Positions 1 through 7,745 are shown, counted from the stretch's first letter. The stretch is 23,156 nucleotides of DNA from Promethearchaeota archaeon (GCA_030605895.1 JAUWHL010000153.1:1-23156), one strand, 5' to 3'. Made by a program: numbers and translations. Notes: generated by a model from the sequence alone, not told the origin.

Positions 1-14
1 AATTGTAAAAGATA

Positions 15-224
15 ATGAAAAAAAAAAAACCTTTTTGGTTTTTTATTAAAAGAGAAAAAGATTTATCGGGGGTACTTGTTGCTATAGGTCCTAAACCGTT
101 TGCTGAATACAATAACAAGAATTTGCAGGAAGCAAAGCGAGAAACGAAACGAATAATAAATTATATTATTGTCTATTTGAATAAATTTAATTGTGTTATT
201 ATGCTTCCTAATTATCTTCATTGA
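15..224 (+). CDS. Small hypothetical protein (doubtful)
   Basis: This is an open frame of 69 codons with an ATG start directly followed by a long A tract. The central part, with charged residues and the motif VAIGPKPFAEY, looks like real protein. The last third is less convincing. There is no recognisable domain and no clear ribosome binding site. It lies at the edge of the window, so it could be the end of a longer or damaged gene, or a chance frame in A+T-rich DNA. I do not recognise it. Confidence 0.3.
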   Translation: MKKKKPFWFFIKREKDLSGVLVAIGPKPFAEYNNKNLQEAKRETKRIINYIIVYLNKFNCVIMLPNYLH

Positions 225-417
225 ATTAATGATATTTAGATTAAAATAATCAAATAATGATATCTTTAATAATTACGTTTACTAGCTAATTTTAATGTCG
301 TGTATTTAAAAGAACTCAAAGAATATACGAAAAATATTAAATTCAATTTTAATTATCAATTTTAATCTTTGGTAATAGAGAAAATAGAATATTTGAAAAA
401 TATATGGCTTTTAAATC
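225..417. other. Non-coding A+T-rich spacer
   Basis: This stretch contains no convincing coding frame, no RNA-like structure and only generic A+T-rich promoter-like sequence. It presumably carries the promoter of the membrane-anchored protein that starts at 418. Confidence 0.5.
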
Positions 418-1212
418 TTGAAGAAAATAAATTTTAGAGTTTTGATCTGTATTTTAATTGTAAATACATCTATAATATCCTTTTTTCTTGTATCAAAAGG
501 CTATAGTACAGTTAATGAAATCGATTCTGAGATTGGAGAATCCCCTGTAATTGATGGGTATATTGATCTTTCATCCAACGAATGGAATAAAGCCACAAGA
601 GAAGATATACTTTTAGGGGATTTACCTATTATATTAAGGGTCTTACAAAATGATGAAAACCTTTATATTTCAGTCCAGTTTGATTTATTAGTTGAATACC
701 ATAGTTTAAGTGAATTTGTAGGCCTTATTATATCAAATAGTTCTTCTGATGTTAAAGAAGAGTTTATTGATGCTAAAATCATTCAATTTTCTAATATTTC
801 AAAAAATGAATTTAGCTTTTTTGATTATTATATTGATAATGGTAATTTCTTAAATGATACAAAACTTGATGGTGATGGAGAAGCTAAACTTGAAAAAGTT
901 ACTTCTACTTATGAATTCTCTATCCCTATTAAAGCTTCAACTGCAGATGAGCAAGATGCAGCATTAGATTTTGGTAATACTTATGCTTTTAACATTACCT
1001 ACGGTGAAACATCAATTTATCAGACTGGAGTGAAAAAAAGTACAATAATTCTCATCAACGTCAAATCATCTACAACTTCAAAACCACCATTTACGGACTT
1101 AACTGTTCTAATAATATGTATTGTAATTTTTAGCATTCTTGGGGTTCTATATTGTTCCTATATATATAAAATTTTTAGATTAAAAGGAAATATTAAAAGA
1201 ATTAAAAGATAA
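418..1212 (+). CDS. Membrane-anchored extracellular DOMON/CBM9-like protein
   Basis: The 264-residue protein begins at a TTG codon with a basic stretch and a hydrophobic segment (about residues 7-25) that looks like a signal peptide or signal anchor. Residues about 40-200 resemble the CBM9/DOMON beta-sandwich fold: an 'IDG...EW..A' opening, a 'LYISVQFD' strand and alternating beta-strand patterns. Such folds bind sugars or haem outside the cell. A C-terminal transmembrane helix (about residues 226-250) is followed by a lysine/arginine-rich tail, so most of the protein should face outward and be anchored in the archaeal membrane. It ends one base before the next ATG, so the two genes are probably co-transcribed. 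The family assignment rests on pattern only; the ligand is unknown. Confidence 0.65.
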   Translation: MKKINFRVLICILIVNTSIISFFLVSKGYSTVNEIDSEIGESPVIDGYIDLSSNEWNKATREDILLGDLPIILRVLQNDENLYISVQFDLLVEYHSLSEFVGLIISNSSSDVKEEFIDAKIIQFSNISKNEFSFFDYYIDNGNFLNDTKLDGDGEAKLEKVTSTYEFSIPIKASTADEQDAALDFGNTYAFNITYGETSIYQTGVKKSTIILINVKSSTTSKPPFTDLTVLIICIVIFSILGVLYCSYIYKIFRLKGNIKRIKR

Positions 1213-1213
1213 A

Positions 1214-1630
1214 ATGTCAAAAATTCCTAAACAACCTGAAAAAAAAAAAAAATCAAAGCAGAATCATCGAACAGATGAAGATTTTGCCTATAGATCGGTA
1301 TTAATATCAGCCATTTTAGGAGGTATTTTTTATATAATCTCGATTTTCTTCAATATTGAAATTATTTCTGTTTTTATGAATATTAATATATATTGGACAA
1401 TTATTGATATTTCTTTAAAAGTAATCATCATCTTATTGTTTTTCTTATTCATGACAACTAGTATAGGTAATTATAAAGAACTGATTGGTAAACCATTAAG
1501 TTGGAAAGAATTACTTTTACTATTTGTGCTATCAATCGGGCAAACAATCTTAAACCCTTTAGTTTTTGTTTTTACTCTTTTCGGGCTCGTTATAATTTTG
1601 ATTTACCTATATGTAGTTCAAGAAATGTAA
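1214..1630 (+). CDS. Small multi-pass membrane protein
   Basis: The 138-residue protein has a strongly basic cytoplasmic N-terminus (residues 1-20, mostly lysine) followed by hydrophobic segments at about 27-47, 60-82 and 99-133; the last is long enough for two helices. No catalytic motif or known family is visible. It starts one base after the stop of the DOMON-like gene, which indicates an operon and possibly a physical partnership with that surface protein. Similar small basic-headed membrane proteins recur in this window (4527-4967 and 12604-12873). Function unknown. Confidence 0.6.
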   Translation: MSKIPKQPEKKKKSKQNHRTDEDFAYRSVLISAILGGIFYIISIFFNIEIISVFMNINIYWTIIDISLKVIIILLFFLFMTTSIGNYKELIGKPLSWKELLLLFVLSIGQTILNPLVFVFTLFGLVIILIYLYVVQEM

Positions 1631-1657
1631 ATCATTATTTTTGCTAAATTTCGAACT

Positions 1658-2401
1658 ATGACAACAAAGTTATTATTTATTGGACATAGGGGGACTAGAG
1701 CCAACACTGATGAAAATACAGTCGAAGCTTTTAAAAAAGCCTTAGAGTTTGGAGCGAATTGGGTTGAATTTGATGTAAGAAAAACCAAAGATGAAAAAAT
1801 AGTAATAATCCATGATTCAACATTGGATAGAACTACAACTGGTTCTGGTTTAATGAAAAATTTGGATTATAATGAAGTACTGAAATATGGAACTAAGAAT
1901 CATAAATATAAAATCCCACTCTTGACTGAAACTTTAAAGAATTTAAAGGGGAGAATTAAATTTATGATTGAATTAAAAGAGGATGATTTAAAAGATATAA
2001 TATTAGATTTGGTTAAAAATTATAACTTGTTAGATGATTGTATTTTTAGTGGGAGGAATTTAACGGTTTTGGAATATATAAAATCCGCTTACCCCAACAG
2101 TAAAATCTGTTATAATATTACAAAAGGATTGGAATTAAAAATCGGTGATTTTTTAACCTTAGGTAAACTTAAAATGTTGAAATTTAAACCAGATATGATA
2201 AGTTTACGATCTAATTTAGTAAATGTTGATTTCATCAATATATGTCATGCAAACAATATAAAGTCTTTAGCATGGGATTTCATCTCTTACAATAATCCAT
2301 TATCTATCATTAAATCCATGATTAATATGGGTATTGATGGAATAATGTTTGATGACCATAGAAATATTGTTAAAATTAAACGTTGGTTAGAAAAAACTTA
2401 A
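1658..2401 (+). CDS. Glycerophosphodiester phosphodiesterase family protein
   Basis: The 247-residue protein has the full GDPD motif set. H10-R11 is in 'GHRG', E37-x-D39 in 'WVEFDV', H52 in 'IHDSTLDRTT', and E105-x-K107 in 'MIELKE'. The family has a TIM-barrel fold and uses a divalent metal to hydrolyse glycerophosphodiesters to sn-glycerol phosphate and an alcohol, serving lipid head-group turnover. There is no signal peptide, so it is predicted to be cytoplasmic, and the length fits UgpQ-type enzymes. In an archaeon the natural substrate could be a diester of glycerol-1-phosphate; that is inference. The gene lies 27 bases after the membrane protein, and its 3' end overlaps by 4 bases the convergent NFACT gene. 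Confidence in the family is high, in the substrate low. Confidence 0.88.
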   Translation: MTTKLLFIGHRGTRANTDENTVEAFKKALEFGANWVEFDVRKTKDEKIVIIHDSTLDRTTTGSGLMKNLDYNEVLKYGTKNHKYKIPLLTETLKNLKGRIKFMIELKEDDLKDIILDLVKNYNLLDDCIFSGRNLTVLEYIKSAYPNSKICYNITKGLELKIGDFLTLGKLKMLKFKPDMISLRSNLVNVDFINICHANNIKSLAWDFISYNNPLSIIKSMINMGIDGIMFDDHRNIVKIKRWLEKT

Positions 2402-4458
2402 TCCAATGATTTAATCATTGAGATTCCACTAGGTAAATAAAGAAGTATATCATCTATGGATAACAGTTTAACCCAAATCTTTAATTCTTTATCAATATTT
2501 TTAATAAAATGAGATTTAATCTCTTTAGCCAATTTTCCTTTTGTAAAACCACCAGATTTTGATGGAACGATAGTTATAATATTTTCTGTTTGCTTTTTTA
2601 TTGCGGTTTCTGGACCAGAAATAATTTTAGGGTAAAAAATTTTGCGATTACTTATAGTATCTTCTTCCATTTCAACAATTTTTAATCCAATTGCTAATTC
2701 TGTTTTCGCGTTTTTAATAAAATTCTTTTTACCAGAAATTATAAAAGATCCTTTTGGTAAAAACTCACCTGAAGGAGGACTTCTTGAAATTTGATCTGGT
2801 AGGATATAAAAAGCATCTACAATACCCCAAGCCTCTTTCCATGCACGTGAAAAACTTACAACAAAATCACCTGTCTCCTGGATAGTATTTAGTGGAATTT
2901 TCTTATTTTCTGTATTTTTAACTACCACTAAGGCAGAACCCGGGAAATTTGTATGAAAAACTAAATCATCGGGATCAATATATTTTTTATAAATGATTTC
3001 ATTAGAGGTAGCATCTCTTCCTCCTATAATTAGATATCCATCAGTAGAAATAAACCATCTGAATTTCTCATACCATTTTTTCTTTGGTTTCTTAATTAGA
3101 AAATCGATTTCAACTTCCAATGATTCTTTCTCAGTTTTTAATTTTTCAATTTTTTTGTTTGTTTTAGCGATCGCTACCAAAGTTCCCTCAATTTTTTTTT
3201 CAGCTTTTTTCCCCTTAGAATAAATAATATTAGCATTCTCTCCCACACTTTTCTTTAAATCTATATAGACGTCATTACTATTTATTCTTATTAAGAGTTG
3301 ATTAGTTGATGGAATAAATTTTTCGAAGAATTCCGATCCATTTAAATTTTCCATTTTTGCTAATTTTAGTTTATTATTAATTTCTTCCCATGAATAACCT
3401 TTTTTCTTCGCGTCTATAAGTACAGTTCTTAATTTTTCTAATGAATTTAAATTAACAAATATTATTTCACCGATTTTGTAATGTTTTTCCTTTTTATCTT
3501 TAAGCTCTATAAGATATTCTTTTTGATTTTTTAAAATTTTTTCTTGAGCTTTAATTTGGTCATCAACCTTTTGCTCTCTTGGGCTTTTCAAAAGCTCAGA
3601 ATCAACTTTTGAAAAAAAAGTATCAACAGCAGCGTTAAATGAAGTAAAAATCTTTCTATCATATTCTTTAAGAATGTCAATTTCAAAAGGAAGTACTGAA
3701 ATTTGCGTCCTCTGTTGATCAAAAACAATCTGTGCATTTATTTGGCCAAATAATAGTTGATTTCTTAATTTTTTGAAGGAATCATACAAGGTTTCATATT
3801 CTTCTTCATTGAGATTTTTTCCAAGTATTAATTTATCTATCTTCCCTCTATGACATATTTCCTCGCTATATAGACCAGAAATATGAATTTTTCTAGAAAT
3901 ATCCCTGACTATTTGAACATCAGAGTTTTTAAATAATTCTTTAAATTCTTCTTTATTTATTGTTAAAAAATTCTTTCCTTGAGATTTTGGAAAATTATAC
4001 ACTTTTTTAGCTAAAATTTCTCGATCTCTAAATATTCTGTATCTTTTGGCGATTTTTATGATATTTTCTTCGTCTAGTAACAAAAAATTCCCTTTATTAA
4101 ATAGTTCTATGACAAATTTCCATGATTGGCTATCCTTGCTACTCAATTCAATTACAATAATTCTGTCAAATTCATGTTGGGAAATTTTTAAAATCCGTCG
4201 ATTTTTTAAAAACTTTCTTAAGGAACTAATATATTGACTCGGATAGTTAGGTATTGGATAATCATATTCAGTTAAATTAATCCGTGTGTCTTTTTTAACA
4301 ATTAAATTTTTTTTTCCAGAATCTGTGTTAATTTTAATAATCAATAAATCTTCTATTTCATATATATTTAGGATTATACCATTAATTAAAATCAAATTTA
4401 ATTCTTTAGCAATTGCGAATACGTCAAAATTCGAAAATTCTTTTCCCGCTTTTATCAT
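2398..4458 (-). CDS. rqcH: NFACT family protein, archaeal Rqc2/RqcH/NEMF homologue
   Basis: The 686-residue protein has the family's domain order: NFACT-N (about 1-230), a helix-hairpin-helix-like middle part, two coiled-coil arms (about 295-330 and 425-460) and NFACT-R/DUF814 (about 461-585), then a short C-terminal part. Conserved marks include 'TRINLTEYDYPIPNYPS' near residue 60, the D98-R99 pair in 'HEFDRI', and 'IDPDDLVFHTNFPGSA' near residue 494. Rqc2/RqcH/NEMF proteins bind obstructed large ribosomal subunits and recruit tRNA to extend stalled nascent chains; the Asp-Arg pair (D97/R98 in Bacillus RqcH) is needed for tailing, so activity is likely kept. Start ATG at 4458; the gene diverges from the one at 4527 across a short A+T-rich promoter region. 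The symbol is by homology. Confidence 0.9.
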   Translation of the reverse strand: MIKAGKEFSNFDVFAIAKELNLILINGIILNIYEIEDLLIIKINTDSGKKNLIVKKDTRINLTEYDYPIPNYPSQYISSLRKFLKNRRILKISQHEFDRIIVIELSSKDSQSWKFVIELFNKGNFLLLDEENIIKIAKRYRIFRDREILAKKVYNFPKSQGKNFLTINKEEFKELFKNSDVQIVRDISRKIHISGLYSEEICHRGKIDKLILGKNLNEEEYETLYDSFKKLRNQLLFGQINAQIVFDQQRTQISVLPFEIDILKEYDRKIFTSFNAAVDTFFSKVDSELLKSPREQKVDDQIKAQEKILKNQKEYLIELKDKKEKHYKIGEIIFVNLNSLEKLRTVLIDAKKKGYSWEEINNKLKLAKMENLNGSEFFEKFIPSTNQLLIRINSNDVYIDLKKSVGENANIIYSKGKKAEKKIEGTLVAIAKTNKKIEKLKTEKESLEVEIDFLIKKPKKKWYEKFRWFISTDGYLIIGGRDATSNEIIYKKYIDPDDLVFHTNFPGSALVVVKNTENKKIPLNTIQETGDFVVSFSRAWKEAWGIVDAFYILPDQISRSPPSGEFLPKGSFIISGKKNFIKNAKTELAIGLKIVEMEEDTISNRKIFYPKIISGPETAIKKQTENIITIVPSKSGGFTKGKLAKEIKSHFIKNIDKELKIWVKLLSIDDILLYLPSGISMIKSLD

Positions 4459-4482
4459 TTTATGTTTAGTTTTTTGTTTGTC

Positions 4483-4492
4483 AATATATATA
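4483..4492. promoter_or_regulatory. TATA-like element shared by two divergent genes
   Basis: The symmetric run AATATATATA lies about 30 bases upstream of the ATG of the minus-strand NFACT gene (4458) and about 33-40 bases upstream of the plus-strand ATGs at 4521/4527. Archaeal TATA boxes lie about 25 bases before the transcription start, so one symmetric box could serve both genes, each with almost no leader. This is inferred from spacing only. Confidence 0.4.
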
Positions 4493-4526
4493 ATGATTTT
4501 TATAATAAATAATATTTATAATGATT

Positions 4527-4967
4527 ATGGGAAAGCATAAGAAGGTAGATATTAGAAAAAGAAGACAGAAATTATTAAAAGAGAAGAAGAAGGAACTTCA
4601 GATAAAATCACCTCAAATTGAAAAAAAACCATTAACAGAATTAGATCTTCGTTTAGTAAAGGAAACTAAGTTGTATTGGATCCGAGCTCTTACTGGTGCC
4701 CTTAGTGCGCTCATAGGAAGAATATTATTTGGATTAATTGGTTGGTTCTTATTTCTATGGATGCTAGTATGGTGGTTTTTATTTCCCTTTGCTGTAAGTT
4801 TTTTAATATTAAAATACGAATATGATAAGGAAGATTGGAATTGGAAAAAGATTATCCTACCAGGAATAGGTATATATTTCTTCTTATTTATGATTGTTGG
4901 TGTTTTTCTTCATACAATTCTTTATTTTATACCGAATTTTTCTTCAATTCTCGAGCTTTATTTATAG
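4527..4967 (+). CDS. Small basic membrane protein
   Basis: I place the start at the ATG at 4527 (146 residues); an in-frame ATG two codons upstream at 4521 is equally possible. The N-terminal 45 residues are strongly basic (KHKKVDIRKRRQK), then come tryptophan- and phenylalanine-rich hydrophobic segments at about residues 53-95 (probably two helices) and 109-135. No catalytic motif is visible and I do not recognise the family. The basic head would lie in the cytoplasm and could contact nucleic acid or ribosomes, but that is speculation. The gene is divergent from the NFACT factor and convergent with pyrI. Confidence 0.6.
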   Translation: MGKHKKVDIRKRRQKLLKEKKKELQIKSPQIEKKPLTELDLRLVKETKLYWIRALTGALSALIGRILFGLIGWFLFLWMLVWWFLFPFAVSFLILKYEYDKEDWNWKKIILPGIGIYFFLFMIVGVFLHTILYFIPNFSSILELYL

Positions 4968-4993
4968 AAATTAATTGTTATCCCATTAGCATT

Positions 4994-5015
4994 ATCTCTT
5001 AGTATTGAAAGAGAT
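4994..5015. terminator. Hairpin between convergent genes
   Basis: A perfect 7-bp inverted repeat (ATCTCTT and AAGAGAT, 8-base loop) lies exactly between the 3' ends of the membrane-protein gene and pyrI. Its position suggests a bidirectional end-of-transcript structure. Archaeal termination mostly depends on U tracts, so the role is uncertain. Confidence 0.35.
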
Positions 5016-5518
5016 TAGAATTGGATAATCTGTCTTATCTTCTTTTCTTTTTTCATTTTCGATGTAAATACAATTTCTTCAAGTTTATATATTCGTTCAC
5101 AATAAATACATTGAATTTTTAAAGGTTTCTCCTCTAAAACGAAGAATTCAGTATCAATTGGTTCATCCGAATTTGAAATGCAAGTCTGATTGACACACAA
5201 AATTAATTTTTTAATTATCTTTGGAAGTTCCACCTTTTTTTTTTCAATTACTTTATACTTTTCGATTAAAGAAATGGTAGCATTAGGAGAAAGTATGGAT
5301 ATTTGTTGCATTTGAGTTTCATTTAAGAAAATGTTCTCAATTTTTATGATATCTTTTGTTAAATATTTCTTTGATAAAACATTAACACCAATTGTCATTA
5401 AATTTTTAGATTCATCAATACCGGTAAGATTGAGAATGGTTAAAGCATATCCGGCATCAATATGATCAATAACTGTTCCTTTAGAAATTTTATCAATTTT
5501 TAATTTTTCTTCTAACAT
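5015..5518 (-). CDS. pyrI: Aspartate carbamoyltransferase regulatory chain PyrI
   Basis: The protein carries both PyrI domains. The N-terminal allosteric nucleotide-binding domain has 'GTVIDHIDAGYAL', 'GVNVLSKKYLTKDIIKIEN' and 'PNATISLIEKYKV'. The C-terminal zinc domain has four cysteines as C-x4-C and C-x2-C ('LCVNQTC' and 'IQCIYCERIY'), which bind the zinc ion that holds regulatory to catalytic chains. PyrI mediates CTP inhibition and ATP activation of the first committed step of pyrimidine synthesis. I chose the ATG at 5518; a TTG two codons upstream (5524) is in frame. The total length is normal for the family. The catalytic partner pyrB, usually adjacent in archaea, is not in this window. 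The gene follows the lipid-kinase gene on the same strand, 65 bases downstream. Confidence 0.93.
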   Translation of the reverse strand: MLEEKLKIDKISKGTVIDHIDAGYALTILNLTGIDESKNLMTIGVNVLSKKYLTKDIIKIENIFLNETQMQQISILSPNATISLIEKYKVIEKKKVELPKIIKKLILCVNQTCISNSDEPIDTEFFVLEEKPLKIQCIYCERIYKLEEIVFTSKMKKEKKIRQIIQF

Positions 5519-5583
5519 TTTCAATAAAAAAATTATCTTTCTTGAAAAAATTTATGATATTAGAATTATAATTTTAATTTTTT

Positions 5584-6654
5584 TTAAAATATTGAAATTG
5601 AAACAAAAAACAAAATTGTTGACAAACAGAAATTAAACGATAGATTATCATCAATCTCTAAGTCTAGATAATCTAATAAACCAATAATCATCGCACCTAT
5701 AAAGGGATTTAATAATAATCCCAATATATCGAATTTATAAAAATTCCTTAATGAATATAATACAGATATTCCTGAGAGAAAGGAAACGATTATACCAGCA
5801 ATTAAACCCTCATATGTTTTTTTTGTTTCTCTAATTCTTTTATGGCCTATTGTCCTACCAACTAAATTAGATGTTATATCTCCAAAAATAGACATTACCA
5901 TCGAGGTGCAGATTATTACTGGTCCTATTGGTTGAATTAAGCCATATAATAAAATAATTGAAAAACATCCAATGCCCATAGAAATATGAGGTCCTAATCT
6001 TAAATGTAATTCTTTTTCCCGCAATATTTGATTAATTTGTTTCAATGGATATATCTCAGGTGCTAATATTCTTACAATATCAGCTGTTAATAACCCAATT
6101 AATGAAATCCCAACTAAAAATACAACCAAATTTTGAGTAAAGATCATAATGTCACCTTCAACTTGGAACAGTCTGGAAATGAAATCTGGAATCAATTCTA
6201 CAATATATACAAAAACATTTTGGATTAAAAAGCCAAGAATAAAATAAAAGAAAATTATTCCTAATACAATTAAATGAGTTAATTTTCTATATATATCATA
6301 TTTAAGAGGGAGTTCTATGAATAGCTGAGAGTTACTCTCAAGAAAAACTTTTTTCCCCTTTTTTAATCTATGTTTCTCTCGCGAAGCAAAAAGAGAGAAT
6401 AAAGGAAGAAATAATCCAATAAAGCCAATCATCATGATATTAAAAGGAAATATTACAAAATCATTATTTGATAGGTTTGTAACTTTAATTAATATGAGAT
6501 TTATTGTAATTGAAATTATTAGAACTAATCCGTTCGCTAAATTATTGATGAAAGCACCCATTTCTCGTTTCTTTCTTGCTAAATAGGTAATGTAAAGAAG
6601 CAATATTCCATAAGAATATAAAATGCCAACAATTATTATTGAAAGAACGTTCAA
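5584..6654 (-). CDS. SEC59/DGK1-type CTP-dependent lipid kinase or cytidylyltransferase
   Basis: The 356-residue protein is integral to the membrane, with about nine hydrophobic segments. It shows the marks of the dolichol kinase / Dgk1 / VTE5 / phosphatidate cytidylyltransferase-like superfamily: 'YRKLTH' at about 122-127, 'GDITSNLVGRTIG' at about 258-270, 'KKTYEGLIAG' at about 278-287, and 'DDNLSFNF' near 335-342. These enzymes use CTP either to phosphorylate a lipid alcohol (dolichol, phytol, diacylglycerol) or to activate a phospholipid. In an archaeon, plausible substrates are dolichol, geranylgeraniol or an archaeol precursor. The 'RKxxH' and 'DDN' motifs favour the kinase-type branch. 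A loop of about 35 residues (91-125), rich in lysine, precedes the RKLTH motif. Family confidence is high; substrate unknown. Confidence 0.8.
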   Translation of the reverse strand: MNVLSIIIVGILYSYGILLLYITYLARKKREMGAFINNLANGLVLIISITINLILIKVTNLSNNDFVIFPFNIMMIGFIGLFLPLFSLFASREKHRLKKGKKVFLESNSQLFIELPLKYDIYRKLTHLIVLGIIFFYFILGFLIQNVFVYIVELIPDFISRLFQVEGDIMIFTQNLVVFLVGISLIGLLTADIVRILAPEIYPLKQINQILREKELHLRLGPHISMGIGCFSIILLYGLIQPIGPVIICTSMVMSIFGDITSNLVGRTIGHKRIRETKKTYEGLIAGIIVSFLSGISVLYSLRNFYKFDILGLLLNPFIGAMIIGLLDYLDLEIDDNLSFNFCLSTILFFVSISIF

Positions 6655-6732
6655 TAACTGCCAAACTCATGAGGTTTTACTATTTAAAGAATTCTTTAAT
6701 TTTAAGATTTTCTTGTTGATTATCAATATTTA

Positions 6733-6908
6733 TTAAAAAAAAGAAAAGAAAAATTTAATATAAAATTGAGTTTCGTCACTTTTGGGCATATCATCACTAA
6801 ATAAAGCTTTCTGAATTTCTTCAGTAGGTAATTCATAATCTTCAAAATTTCTATTTTTAAAAATTGTTTGAAGAAACTGAATTTTTTATTTAGAATTACA
6901 TCTATCAC
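6733..6908 (-). pseudogene. Frame-broken small ORF
   Basis: Read on the minus strand, a GTG at 6908 opens a frame that starts plausibly (IDVILNKKFSFFKQF) but degenerates into hydrophobic/basic sequence. The neighbouring frame over about 6735-6865 encodes much more protein-like text, with 'NRNFEDYELPTEEIQKALF' and 'SDDMPKSDETQFYIKF', and stops at 6733-6735. The two join at a T5A5 homopolymer around 6855-6865. One indel there would give a single protein of about 57 residues. This may be a pseudogene, a sequencing error or a programmed frameshift. It lies between the Roadblock gene and the lipid-kinase gene on the same strand. I do not recognise the family. Confidence 0.4.
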
Positions 6909-6948
6909 GGAATGAGTTTTTAATAATAATTAAAAAAAATAATTAGAA

Positions 6949-7353
6949 CTAGCGATTCTCAAAAATTTTATATAGATTTTTCGCCGCAATTCTCATGACT
7001 TTTACAGACTTCATTAGGGTATCAATTATCGTTCCAGCACAAACAATTACTAACCTTCCTGCATTTGTAATAATAATATAACCATTTTCTGCTCGTACTA
7101 TTATCTCACTTAAATCTTCTTGAAATAAAGTTTGAATTGTTGATCTCCCTGTCATTAATAATGCGCTAGCGAGCCCGCAAAATTGATCCCCATCAACATG
7201 ATATTGTGGTAAAGCAGAGAAAGCTATTTGATAACCTTCAAAACTCACGAGCGCAATTGCTTCAATATCTGCATTAGAGGTTATGAACGTGATTTGAGGG
7301 CTTATTTTTTCGATATCATCTTGATTGATTCCTAAATCAGACCCAAATTGAAT
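6949..7353 (-). CDS. Roadblock/LC7 domain protein
   Basis: The C-terminal 100 residues form a Roadblock/LC7 fold: a strand 'EAIALVSFEGYQIAFS', a helix 'GDQFCGLASALLMTG', strands 'EIIVRAENGYIIITNAG' and 'RLVIVCAG', and a last helix 'TLMKSVKVMRIAAKNLYKIF'. Roadblock proteins dimerise and serve as platforms or regulators for small GTPases (MglB, Ragulator subunits); Asgard genomes contain many. The only standard start in frame is GTG at 7248, but that would cut through the first beta strand. The frame stays protein-like up to about 7360. An ATT at 7353 is preceded by AAAGGTG, a good Shine-Dalgarno match, 7 bases upstream, and by TATA-like sequence at 7381-7400. I therefore place the start at ATT, giving about 134 residues, normal for the family. 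A lost upstream start or frameshift is the alternative. Confidence 0.72.
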   Translation of the reverse strand: MQFGSDLGINQDDIEKISPQITFITSNADIEAIALVSFEGYQIAFSALPQYHVDGDQFCGLASALLMTGRSTIQTLFQEDLSEIIVRAENGYIIITNAGRLVIVCAGTIIDTLMKSVKVMRIAAKNLYKIFENR

Positions 7354-7745
7354 AAACTTACACCTTTAGTGCTTTTAGATTTTATAATTATTATTATAAA
7401 TATAATAATTTTTTTCTTATTATATTTTTATTTTTAAAATATGAATATTCATGCTAAGGTGCAATTAATAATCAAGGGTTATAAGTTTATTTCAAATTTA
7501 ATATTAATAAAAAATCTTATACTTAAATTTTAGTTTAAAAAACCTATAAGCTAATTTTCCTATTTTCTCATTTCTACTGTATTATCTTTATACGAGGACT
7601 TTATTTACATTTCAAAAGTAAATTTTAATACTTTATAAACTTAAAAATATTTAAAACAACCATTTATTTTTTTAAGGTTGCGTTAAATATTTAAAGTCTA
7701 TTATTTATTAATTTAGGAATTACATATTGCTAATGAAACTATATT
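7354..7745. other. Divergent intergenic region
   Basis: This non-coding gap of about 390 bp separates the minus-strand Roadblock gene from the plus-strand helical-protein operon. It contains TATA-like runs at about 7381-7407 (minus strand) and AAATATTTAAAG at about 7686-7697 (plus strand). It also holds a perfect 12-bp palindrome ATGAATATTCAT at 7441-7452, and short complementary arms CAACC and GGTTG flanking an A+T-rich loop at about 7658-7682. No ORF or structured RNA gene is evident. Confidence 0.5.

Noticed and set aside
2993..3223. Plus-strand open frames within the NFACT gene (also 4046-4237 and 4286-4540)
   Set aside because: They are antisense to strongly conserved coding sequence and have the hydrophobic, low-complexity composition typical of antisense frames in A+T-rich DNA.
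7441..7452. ATGAATATTCAT palindrome as an operator
   Set aside because: It lies more than 80 bp upstream of the predicted Roadblock gene start and almost 300 bp from the other gene, and is purely A+T-rich apart from two bases, so chance is likely; it is noted only in the intergenic entry.
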